From assembly GCA_023213395.1 (NCBI GenBank), contig CM041465.1, forward strand, positions 9,734,001-9,798,000: a stretch of 64,000 bases of DNA, read 5' to 3'. This DNA is from Cycas panzhihuaensis. Taxonomy: Eukaryota > Cycadophyta. The notes beneath the pieces are model-generated. The model did no database searches. It was not told the origin of the DNA and saw only the letters and a list, made by a program, of their open reading frames with translations. Below, piece by piece: positions 22,709 to 32,625 of the stretch (within the stretch, counting starts at the first letter, position 1; each line of letters opens with the position of its first letter). Made by a program: the position numbers and the translations under genes.

Positions 22709-23835
22709 ATGGCTATCTTTGAGTTACATGGAGATGATGACTCGGGAGGATAGGGACATCTGCAGAGGTGTGGCACATACAAGGCCCTCAAGACATCTCA
22801 AGACACGTCGGACGGAGGTTCTGGTGGATATAGTGTCCCATTGGGATAGGAGGCATATGTTCCACCTACCGCAGGTGGGGGATGTGATTGTCACAGGGGA
22901 TATCCGGCGGATCTGGGAGTTCCGTGACAGGAGGCCGGTGAGACTCGGGAGGCCGCCCGGCGAGGCGGACAGGAGGCGGCTACATTCTTCACGGGAGCCT
23001 GGCGGGTGGGATCGGAGGGAGCACCCTCCGCAGTTCTACTATCCGTGATTCCTCGAGTGAGGAAGATGATCATCTGGTGCATTACATTGGGTTTCCCGGA
23101 AGCAGAACTGTAGAGATACCAGGAGGATGGATGGATGCAGTTCGCCGCTGCGAAGCCGGCGAGAGGATGGACTGGGCAGCCCTGATAGCGGTGAATCTAG
23201 TCGCACAGCTGGACGCTATCAGGACGTCCGGCAGAGGAGGGCTATCATGCAGCACACTATTGCAGTGTTGGTATTTCGATCACTTCGCGGCGGTGGCACC
23301 AGCGGGGGGACCTCACCCTATCACAGATCAGGCCCCGATGGTCCACAGATGGCAGACTCGGCGAGGGGACGGAGGGGCGAGCCTACGTCAGGTAATCTGT
23401 GGAAGCGACATCACTAGACCTCCTCACCCTCCCAGACTACATAGCTGAGCCTTACAGGACGGTGAGGTGGGATAGTGACGATGAGGCGGGCGGAGCAGGA
23501 ATGTCCGCGGGAGATGACAGCAGTGACGACGGGGATAGTGGAGATAGCGGGGCCGGCCCGTCATGACCTACAGGGGAGGCAGGTCCTTCAGGGAGGCAGG
23601 AGAGGGTCCATCCGGGCCGGGAGGAGAGGCAGCCCATCAGAGCGCGAGGTGAGGTCGGGGACCGTGACTAGGGCCGCATGAGCTACGGATCGCAATGGGA
23701 TCCGGGGCAGGCGGGCCACCCCCACGAGGAGAGGGACCCAGGTAGAGGAGGTGCCCGAAGATGAGGCACCCGCAGTGGGCGGAGAGCCAGGAGGAGAGGA
23801 TGCCACGCGACCGGAGGATCAGGCGGCCATAGCAG
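22709..23835 (+). pseudogene. Antisense gene, exon 1 (PMD-like), B1 copy
   Basis: The gene starts at the ATG at 22728 or just upstream; a one-base insertion relative to B2 puts the ATG at 22709 out of frame. It encodes EMMTREDRDICRGVA and LVDIVSHWDRRHMFHLPQVG, typical of the opening of plant mobile domain proteins. Here this junction is in frame, whereas B2 has a frameshift in it. Downstream many 1-4-base deletions relative to B2 break the frame. An acidic stretch (DSDDEAGG to SGAGPS) is encoded at 23469-23566 and ends at a TGA also present in B2. The frame continues weakly to the intron at 23836. Confidence 0.75.
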
Positions 23836-23936
23836 ATGAGAGCCAACCTTTTCCAACGTCATTTAGCATCCAGATAGATGTTTGGTTTGATTTGATCATG
23901 GTATATAGACTGACATATAGCGTGTTGCATTGGTAG
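23836..23936 (+). other. Intron of the antisense gene, B1 copy, donor lost
   Basis: This is an AT-rich segment of 101 bp in GC-rich surroundings. The acceptor ttgcattggtag is kept, with a branch-like actgac about 30 bases upstream. The donor reads atgaga where B2 has gtgaga, so the GT has become AT and normal splicing is unlikely. Confidence 0.65.
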
Positions 23937-24550
23937 GTACGGTAGAGATCAGGAGACTGATAGAGGCTATGGCGAGGGAGATATTCCCTCAGGTGTCTGT
24001 GAGGAGGGCAATCGCCCATCCAGGCAGGCGATGAGCCTAGAGCAGCAGGAGCCCACAGAGAGGCGTTCGTCCCATTGGTGAGGGCGAGGGACATATGGGC
24101 TGCAGAGTCCCAAGAGCATGCTACATCGTGGACATCGCAGCGGGAGGGATGATGCGAGACGCGAGCGAGATGAGCCGCGAGGGCTGCACAGCTCTAGAGG
24201 CACAGGGTGGTGCAGGTGGAGATGAGGAGAGCAGAACCCAGCTAGTAGTGATCACTGAGCATCTCAGGGTGACAGAGGAGGCACTCCGGGGAGAGCGGGA
24301 TCGTATCCAGGCCAACACGATCGGTAGTAGCTGAGATGGTCTCGAGGTCAAGCCGGGAGGCGGGGACCGGACCCCTGCAGCGACGACCCCGAGACGACTT
24401 AGGGATGAGGAGAGCGAGGTAGGCATCTCGCGGAGGCCCAGGAGAAGCCTCGGAGGCATGTGGTCCCCAGGAGAGGGATCACAGAGACCGGGAGATGGCA
24501 CCTCAGGAGCGGGGCCACAGCAGTAGGACATGTATATGTAGATTTGACAG
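23937..24550 (+). pseudogene. Antisense gene, exon 2 (coiled coil), B1 copy
   Basis: It starts with TVEIRRLIEAMAREIFPQV right after the acceptor and leads to a short heptad region (RDDARRER-like, then DELR-like residues) and to LVVITEHLRVTEEALRGERD, which matches the B2 exon. Small deletions break the frame, and one heptad found in B2 is missing. The end, near 24550, matches the B2 stop region. Confidence 0.7.
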
Positions 24551-25188
24551 GGGAAAGCACGGGCCTCCGAGGGGGTCATATATAGGACCATATGACTGTA
24601 CCCCCCCGCAAGGACACTAGCTTCCCAGGATGTATGATGATATGATTTTTGATATGTACATATATATATGCATGGGGTGATTGAAACCCCATTTGGATAT
24701 GAGATGCTGTGTGTGATGTGTCATATGTGGATGATATGTATATTTATTTTTGTGTATTGTGAATGTTATGTTGCGGATGTTTTATGTTGTGGATATTTTG
24801 TTATATGACGCACACGTTTCCTCCCATGTACGACCACACGCCTAACAGGGCACACACACACCCGTGAGCGGGACGACATAGAAGTGTGAGGTTAGGGAGG
24901 CGGGGCCAGTACATGTCTCTGAGGAGAGCATAGCGGGATATCACGAAGGAAGCAGTGAGGCGGGGAAGGGGAGCAATGATGCCCCCAAGTGTCTTCCTGG
25001 TTGGGGGATGCCCAAGCAAGATGACACAAGGGTTCCCAAGAGAGTATGGGAACGGGTTCCGGAAGGCGAAAAGAAGAAGAAGAAGTCCATCTTAAGTTGC
25101 CACTATACCCGTGGTTGGGAAGAATGGGGACAACCTAAGATGGTAGTTTAGGCTCATTTCGGAGCAAGGCGAAGGAATCGCTGAGGGA
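24551..25188 (+). other. B1 3' region of the antisense gene
   Basis: An AT-rich tract with a tatatata run and a TGGGGT/ACCCC hairpin (about 24673-24693) follows the antisense gene and is conserved in B2 (39189-39834). It may hold the antisense transcript's end. The rest is non-coding sequence between the two convergent genes. Confidence 0.5.
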
Positions 25189-26379
25189 TCATGCGTAAAA
25201 CTCCTTAAGGAACATCCCATTAACGACTTTCTCAAATTCGAGTCCTTCCAGGGTGGCTATCCTGTAAGCACCATTATCGAGGGATTCGATAATGACAAAG
25301 GGGCCAACCCATTGGAGTTTGAATTTGGTCAAATAGTCAATGGAAGTAATGAGCCCAGCATCCAGAAGCCTCTCAACCTCCATTTTGATGGCGGCAGATA
25401 GCTTCGGGTGAAGGGGACGCTTACAGCGCCGCAGGCGGGTGCCAGGAAGGGTGGTGAGGTAATGAGTGACAATCAAAGGGTCGATTCCCTTCATGTCAGC
25501 ATAATCCCACACGAAAATGTCTCGAAACTCCTGGAACAGAAGGGAGTATTCCCTTATCTCATCAGGAGAGCATTCCAACCCAACCTTAATGACCTTGCCC
25601 GGGGCCAAGACTACGTCCTGGGTTGCCCCCATGCACATGGCGTTTCCCTCCTCGAAGTGGAGAGGGGCAAGATCAATGGGAGGAGGAGGAACAGGAGACA
25701 GGATCGGATCGGCAAGCGTGGATCGGACCGCGAGGATCTTCTGGTGACCAAGCCGGTGGTGACCAGAAGGCAGGTTAGGCGTGAGGCCTACTAGATGCTC
25801 GAGCAGGGCTTCACCATCCTCGAAATAATCCACCCTATGGATGACCTTACTTTGAGTAGGAGAAGCGCCAGAGGGAGTGAGAGCAACGGGACCGTGATGA
25901 CCATCGGGTTGCTCAACTTCCTCACGGAAATCTGAAGGAAAAACAGAAAGGTGACCCTCAGAAGGAGCAAAAGGCAATTCCTCAAAACCATCACCTACGG
26001 GGGGTAACGAAAAAGGAGAAATGCCGATAGGCAGGTCAACACGAGCGATGACGTGCGACACGTACGAAGGGCTAGCCTCACCAACGAGAGGGGTTCTAGA
26101 CGGGGATCTAGAACACGGCAGGTGTGACCTATTGGCGCGAAGGAAAGAGACAGGGTGAGGGCAATCCTCGTCTTCGTCGAGCGACTCATCATCGCTGAGC
26201 AGGCGAGGTACAGTAACTCCCAACGCCAATAGGGGCGAACCACGTGAGACTAGGAGGAGAAGACGCGGGGTCTTCCTCGGACGGGTTAGGTATCCCAATA
26301 GAGCAAGCCGAGGCATGAGTGGATGAACCTTGGTTTGCCAAACTGGTAGAGCGAGTTTGTTTAGAAAAAGGGCGTTCAC
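25189..26379 (-). pseudogene. B1 deleted pol: RT start fused to integrase end
   Basis: The frame is open for 396 codons. Its middle encodes FRDIFVWDYADMKGIDPLIV and MEVERLLDAGLITSIDY, which begin the Tat RT. It then passes directly into LTKFKLQWVGPFVIIESLDN and the normal integrase C-terminus ending FLKEFYA. The RT catalytic box, RNase H, zinc-binding part and integrase triad are missing. The junction lies at the 5-base agtca at 25335-25339, which occurs at both ends of the missing segment in B2 (39980-39984 and 42321-42325). The frame stays open across the junction, so a chimeric protein is possible. Its N-terminal 150 codons are not the protease frame. Confidence 0.85.
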
Positions 26380-26830
26380 GGGGGATCACTCTCATTCGTC
26401 CATCATGGATGAACTTAAGTTGTCCCCAAAAGGTCGAGCACACGGCTCTCATTTGATCGAGCCATGGACGACCTAGAAGGAGGTTGTAGTCCACATCAAC
26501 GTCAAGGACTACAACGTCGGCAAGAACGGTCTTACCCTCAAGGGTAAGCGGAATCGCGACAGATCCTAGGGGGGTCTTCTCGCTACCGTCATACCCTTGG
26601 CATTGCCAGGGAACGGGTTCCAAGGCGGAAATACCAAGCTCTTGCATGACACGCAAGGGCATGGCATTGACGGAAGAACCGTTGTCGACGATAGTTCTTC
26701 GAAGAGTACAATCAGGCGTATCGATGGTGATGGTGAATGGGAAGTTCCACTGACGTTCCCTTTCACCGGTAGGGGGAAGATCCTTAGGATCAAAGGAAAT
26801 AGCGGGTCCACCACCTTGGGCGACACCCAA
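26189..26830 (-). pseudogene. B1 protease
   Basis: The frame encodes FPFTITIDTPDCTLRRTIVD then DNGSSVNAMPLRVMQELGIS, with the active-site Asp in DNGSS, and VDYNLLLGRPWLDQM, the second signature of Tat proteases. The domain itself is intact over about 110 residues. Downstream the frame breaks before the RT start. Upstream it continues from the gag C-terminus (KGKPFSVV-like). Confidence 0.85.
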
Positions 26831-26849
26831 AGCGTGGACAGGTACATCA

Positions 26850-29437
26850 CTCGACCCTAAAGCTTCCAGGAGGAGGGCTGTTGCTGGGGCGACTCCTCAG
26901 GCGTCCATCAAGGACATTCCGCGGCCAAGTATGGAGCTCGTCCCACGACAGAGAAAGGCTTACCCTTCCTGTGGGTTGGGTAAGTGCCCTTGAGTCGTAA
27001 CGACGACCCGGGCGTATAGGAATAGCCTTGGGAAAAGAGGACTTGAGGAAGGGTCTCCGGAAGAGGGTCGGAAGGAGCGGGAGGACAAAAAGCTCCCGCT
27101 GCTTCCTTAGCGGCTTGAGATCGCGTGAGGGCAAAAGTGGGAGTTACTTCAAGCAACTGGATCACCTTCTTCCCCCTGTTACGGGGTCGTGAAGGCGACG
27201 GGGTGCGACGGCTAGGAGAATAAGAAAAGGAAGAAGAATTCCTAGCGCCCTTCCCTTTGTCGCGGGAAGGACGGGGATCAGGCGATCTTCCTCGGTTACG
27301 GTTGTTCTTGGTTTGGGTATTGTGATCACGTTCCCCATGCTTAGGGAACGGATCCTTATGAACTGGTTGATCCAAATTAGGCCTTGAGGGAGAAGAATCG
27401 CGTCGAGGGGCATCCTTTGGATGCTGGGCCCTACAACGCGAATCGTCGTGGAAGCAATCCCCATGAATAGAGCACCACTTCTTCTCAAGCGGAGGGTCAG
27501 ACCTCCTCGCCGAGAGGACCGGGCGTTCCATTCTGGGAAGAGGGGCTTGGGTAGTTTTTTGGACTTGCTTGTTTGACGTAGGAGATGAAGGATCTTGAAG
27601 CTTGAGCTCCTTCATCGTATGCTCGAATGAGCGATACCGATGTGAGAGGGTCTAAAGTCCTCTTGGTAGGATGAGAGGAAGACCGCGTACCGGGAAGGTT
27701 TGATATCTTTGGTAGGGGGTGCCTCACTACCGGTGAGGGCTTAAGAGGTTTCTTGAGACTCGCTTGGATCTCAATAGCCTCCAACACCAAACACTTGGCG
27801 ATCGCGGAATCACATGTGGTCGCCCCCATCTTGAGGACTTCCACGTGGACTTCAGGACGAAGCGCATTGACGAACAGGTCGCGCTTCATCTCCTCGGGCA
27901 ATGTTGCCTTAGTGGAGTGAAGCAAGTCATGGAATCGCTACACAAAGTCACGATTCATCTCATTGTGACCTTGTTTGAGCGAGAGAAGAGACTTCATTCC
28001 GCTCTCGAATGGATGAGCTACATCAAAATAGTTGATGAACTCATCCACTAATTGCTGGAATGAATGGATTGAATGGGCAGGGAGACGGTAGAACCACTTG
28101 AGGGCATCACCCTGCAAGGATCTAGGAAATAGTTTCATCAAAATATGGTCGTAAGCCCAGTAATCGATGCATACCATAAAAAAACTATGGACATGCTTCA
28201 CGGGTCTTGACGAAGTCCCATCGAATCTAGGAACTTGTGGGGATGAGGCGGCAAGTTGGTTCGCAACGCCTCAACCGAGAGGGGTTGACCTAAAGTCCAC
28301 GAAGGGCGCGCCTGCTCGAACTGTAGGATCAACGAATGTCGGTAGGTAGCGACAAGGAGCGGATGGGGTGGAACACCCATCCTCCTATGAAGCGCCCACG
28401 AAAAGGGGCGTGGGGGTAGGTGCCAGAAGGAGTCGTTCCCTCAAGGCACAACGGATGGGGTTGCGTTGGAAGAAGGGTAAGATGGATGTGGAACCGGGTT
28501 GTGCCCATATGGGCCACCCGTAGGTGGAGCAACCCCATATGGATGTAGCGGATCCACCCCATAAACGGGAAGACGGCTTCCTCTACCCTGCCCCCAAGGT
28601 TGAGAGGTATATCCTGGGGGAACGTAGAAGGAAGCACCAACATGCTGGGCTGGAGGATGTGTGGGAACGGATCCCACATGACTAGTGGTTGGAAAGCTAG
28701 TAGGGCCAATAGGCCTACTAGGGATGGTATGCACCACGTTAGGAGATGGCACATTGGTTTGATTAGGAGCAGGTATGCTAACCCTCAATTGAGGGAAAGA
28801 CACACCACGAGAAGATCCTGAGGCATTAGGACCTTGATGAGAGATGGAAGACGCCACGCACGCCCCCATTGCAGGGAATGAGTGGGACGTACGTGTAGGC
28901 ACGAAAGGATTTGTGGTCATGGGAAGGGTGGATGAGGATGAAGCATGAGGTGGGGAGCTAAGAGGAAGAGGCCCCTCCACGAAGAACATCCTCAAACCAC
29001 CTAGGACGCAGTTGCAAGTGTGTCGCGCGGTAACACTCATTGAAAGCTTCAACTACGTCGACAGGAGGAGTCCTAACACACTCGTAAGAGGTGATCGGAA
29101 CCTCAAACAAGGTAGGATCCTCGGAACGTTCCTCATAAGAATTGCCAACTACGTGGCAACCCTCAAGAGGAACGGGTCCTTCTACAAGCAGGGTAGAAGG
29201 ATGACCATCGAAAGAAAGGCGTTGGTCATTTGGATAATAAAGGGGGTCGTCACCCTCTTGGGCAGACCCGGGAATAACAGGAGGAAAGGCATGGGTTTCC
29301 ATGGCTGAAGTATGGTAGGTCCAATCGGAAGAGTATCCCTCCATAGTCGGATCAGAATCCGACGAGGCAAGAGGGCAATACTCGGGGTCCTCTAATGAAG
29401 GAGGTAGACCACGCAAACGACGAGAGAAATTCCGCAT
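26850..29437 (-). pseudogene. gag: B1 Gag, frameshifted
   Basis: The start at 29437 (MRNFSRRLRGLPPSLEDPEY) is well supported, since B2 and C share the following MEGYSSDW- or MEGFPSNW-like segment. A Pro-rich linker (29052-28329) follows, then the Tat gag core in two frames (28201-27938 with HSFQQLVDEFINYFDVAHP; 27925-27497 with NALRPEVHVEVLKMG). The knuckle CSIHGDCFHDDSRC, of CX2HX4HX4C type, lies in 27615-26908. Four or more frameshifts separate the parts. Confidence 0.88.
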
Positions 29438-29585
29438 GTAAGGTCAACCGACAATGTTAGGAAAGGAGAAAAAGCGGTAAAACACACGCGTTGGGGGGTG
29501 CCCAACGTGGAAATGAAGGTAAGTATGAAAAGGATCATACAAGAGTAGCGAAACCAACCGAAGAGAGTGAAACTAGCTTCATCGC

Positions 29586-29604
29586 GCCCCAAGATGGTCG
29601 CCAG
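29586..29604 (-). other. B1 primer-binding site (Tat, tRNA-Arg type)
   Basis: On the - strand it reads TGGCGACCATCTTGGGG one base from the 5' LTR. Tat elements such as Ogre use TGGCGAC...TGGGG sites assigned to tRNA-Arg; I rely on memory for that assignment. Confidence 0.75.
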
Positions 29605-32160
29605 TGGACGCTACCGCCAGGATAACTACCTAACTGATAGGCGTGGGCGGAGTAAGTGATGAAATGATAGAAAGTGGAACCTAAAAGGCGGGTAACTACC
29701 ACGCAGAGTGCCCTGTGCACCGGAGCGCAAGTTCGGGATCTGCAATGGAATATGGCTACTACTGGGTAACCCTTCACCACCTTGAGCAAGGGGCGAAGGT
29801 ACGTAGGACGAACCTGAGTTGACACGAATAGGACCCTCCACCCTTGGGTGGCGGAAGGGAAGAGAAGGCCTACTGGAGACAAGCCAAAAGCAATCCTACA
29901 CAACCTGACCGGATATACGAGCGATGCAGGAAGCAATACGCTCGTGCAGTTAAGGAGAAGGAAGGAAAGGTAAGGACAAAGAAAACTCTTACAACCTTTC
30001 CTACGGATAATAGAGGGTGCATGCAACAAAGCAAACAAGTCGTAAACAAATACAAAAGCAATTTCTCCTTTTAATCTTTCAATGTTCTAATTACGAAGAA
30101 AGGAATAAAAGGAAGAACAAGGGTAGCGAAGAGGAAGGAAGCGTGCACCTAGGCCGAAGGCTTGCGAGATGACGTAGCCTCCACGAGGAGCACCCAACCA
30201 CTCCGTGCGACGTCTGGGATCACGGGATGTGGCAGCGGGCTAAAGGGGTTCCTTACCCTCCCTAGGAAAGTAGATGCGATACCAAAGGAAGGAAAGGAAC
30301 GCTAACTAGTAAATAAGATAGCATAAAACATGATACATGCAAAGAGCACTTAATGGGAGAGGCCAACGGGCAACGTTCTCCGCGCGTCTCGAGTACCTGC
30401 AAGCAACAAGGGTCTCCCTCTTCCCGACGAAAGAGCACTAACATGCAACGCAAAGATCTAACAATATATGTCCAGCAACATAAACAAGAGTCTAAATATA
30501 CATGCGTTAGCGTTAGTCCAATAAGGAAAATACCAAAGGAAAGTGATCCAAATGAAAGGAAACAACAAGGCAAGCCTCTGAGTGGCCTACTTCGCATAAC
30601 GGTGCCCCAACCTCCCAGAGCCACAAGGCGGAGGAGAAAGTCAAGAACCAAGGTGGAAAATGGTCAAAAAGGGGCAAGAGAGACCCAAAGATATCCATGG
30701 GGACCTGGATGCTACGGGGAGCAAACCAGGTGACCGGGGAGCAAGGGGGAAGCAAGAACTCGTGGTTGGGGCCTATGGATGGCACCCAAACCTGAACAAA
30801 GGGTCCCAAATCAGGCCGCAACTTGTGACAAGGTCGGTTTGGGCGACCAAAAGGAGCCTTCAAACCCTTGTTTGCAAGCCAAGGGAAGCACGGGGCGAGA
30901 GGGAGGTTTTGGGGGGCTGAGAGCCGCCTAGGGAGCGTGGCAGGTGGTACTAATCCACCCAGCTCCTCTCCAAAACCTATGCAACCCTTAATGCCACGCC
31001 GCTGACAAGAACGCAGTAAGAAGCACAGGAGAGTGGTATAAGTCCTCCAAAGGGAGGAAACTAACTCTCACGAAACAAGTAGGAACAAATAAGCGCATAA
31101 ATATCACAAAAGACAAATGCAAAATGAAGAGTACTGGAAGGGAGGCAAAGGATTTGCCTCGGCTAAAGGATGAAGAAGAAGGGCTGGAAAAATAGCCCAG
31201 ATCTGGAGTGGAGCAGGCTAGGGTCCCTGCTACAGAAGTGTGACAGGAAACACCTGCAAATGGGAAACTCGTAGACTGCCTGGGTAGAAACCAGCTAGAA
31301 ACCGCTTCAAAGGAGCCCTCTCCAAGGTGTTTGAGGGGCTGGGAGAATGTCTCAGCCAAGCCAAAGGAGAGCTGGGCGCTATATGAAGAGGTGCAGGTCC
31401 AGTTGCAGCAGCAAACATCAGAGAAGAGCAGAGCAGGAGAGTGTTTTTCTTGAGAGCAACTCCAAAAGTGAGTCAAAGAGGGATTCTTGAAAATGAGCCA
31501 AAAAGGGCTTAAGTACTCAAGCAAAACCCTAAAGCGTGCGATTAGGGCGCAGCTGGAAGAGAAATAAAGCGTGAGCCATGTGGTAGTTTCGCAATAAATG
31601 CGAAATTGCCACAACAGATTTTTAAAAATAATCTGAGACAGTCATACCACCGGAATATTCGCATCACTGAATATTCTGCACTGCGAAAAATCTGGCGGTA
31701 CGCGCCTAGGGCTGAAAATAGGGCCCACCAACCAGTCCAGGTTGGGGGCAGATGACCGAAAAGGCTGACATAACGCTAAAACACCCACCCGGGAGCAAAC
31801 AAGCCAACAAAACGGGTCCAAAGGAGCAAAAATAGGGCTCAAGTGGGGTGGCAAGTTGACCAAACGATGATGAGTCATCACACGGGCGGAGGTGGCGCAA
31901 ACCTAGTGGATCCTGGAGCGAGGAGGGCAGATGCGGGAAGTAATACGGTCACCAGGGTGCCACACTCGCTGGGAGTGTGCCCCCGCTATAATCGTCATAG
32001 GCTAGCATAGGTGTGGACGACTACAAGGCCGCCCACAAAGTTATACACATACAGATACGCAAGCAAACATCCAGTAAAAGAAAGCGATGATAATGCGAGA
32101 GACATACCAAAGACTTACTCCGAGTTTGATTCCGTATCCATTCCTGGAAGCTGGGAAACA
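29605..32160 (-). repeat. B1 right (5') LTR
   Basis: It starts TGGACGCTACC and ends GGGAAACA, followed by catag. It has the TTTCGCA/TGCGAAA hairpin, the telobox pair, and a decayed GTACC array (31638-31710). It differs from the left LTR mostly by indels of 1-5 bases. Confidence 0.92.
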
Positions 32161-32165
32161 CATAG

Positions 32166-32224
32166 TTAAATGCAATTTCATTTATATTTAAGTATAATTT
32201 CAGTATCATTTATATCATAGCATA
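32166..32224. other. AT-rich host or D DNA between B1 and A2
   Basis: This short AT-rich stretch does not match either neighbour; it is the right-hand flank of the B1 insertion. Nothing else can be said. Confidence 0.4.
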
Positions 32225-32625
32225 TGATCTTTGTTGTAGGGACTTGAATGGTACAAACAAGGAAAGGATACAAAGAGAGTCCACAAAGAAGTATATGATC
32301 AACTTCTAAGGACTCAACAAAAGTACAAGGAAAGACATGACAAGCATAGGCAAGAGTATACTTTTCAAGAAGGAGATTTAGTATGGTTATACTTGAGCAA
32401 GGAGAGGTTAAAATAAGAAGGCAAGAAACTCAAACCTAGAAGGTATGGACCATTCAAGATTTTGAGAAAAGTAGGTGGCAATGCTTTCCAACTTGATCTT
32501 CCACCTTATATGCAAATATATTCAGTAGTAAATGATGAATACTTAAAAATCTTTGAGCCCTCCATGCTAGATGAGGAACAGGACTAGTTCACTTTACCTT
32601 CAGTTGATGACTTGTATTTGGAAAG
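32225..32625 (+). pseudogene. A2 internal remnant: leader fused to integrase tail
   Basis: 32225-32277 matches the A1 leader (tgatctttgttgtaggg, about 8166-8218). At agaga it jumps to the sequence found at 12216 in A1, encoding VHKEVYDQLLRTQQKYKERH and the GPF module. Everything from gag to the integrase core, about 4 kb, is missing. No 5' LTR or primer-binding site precedes it. The last five bases, gaaag, are the target site of B2; the sequence continues at 49227. Confidence 0.85.

Larger units (their letters stand above)
18183..32160 (-). mobile_element. Tat-lineage Ty3/gypsy element B1, pol-deleted
   Basis: The target duplication catag lies at 18178-18182 and 32161-32165. LTRs of about 2.55 kb start TGGACGC and end AAACA on the + strand; the element itself reads right to left. 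It keeps gag, protease, the RT start, the integrase end, the antisense gene and part of the second RNase H, but lacks about 2.3 kb of RT, RNase H and integrase. It could only have moved with proteins supplied by another copy if the deletion came before insertion. Many small deletions separate it from B2. Confidence 0.93.

Noticed and set aside
24095-24591. Frames on both strands over B1 exon 2
   Set aside because: The - strand frame is an antisense shadow of the heptad region; similarity to B2 supports only the + strand reading.
32161-32226. catag and TGATCT near 32225 as an A2 5' end with target duplication
   Set aside because: catag belongs to B1. The A2 remnant starts inside the leader, and taaag after its 3' LTR does not occur at 32220-32224.
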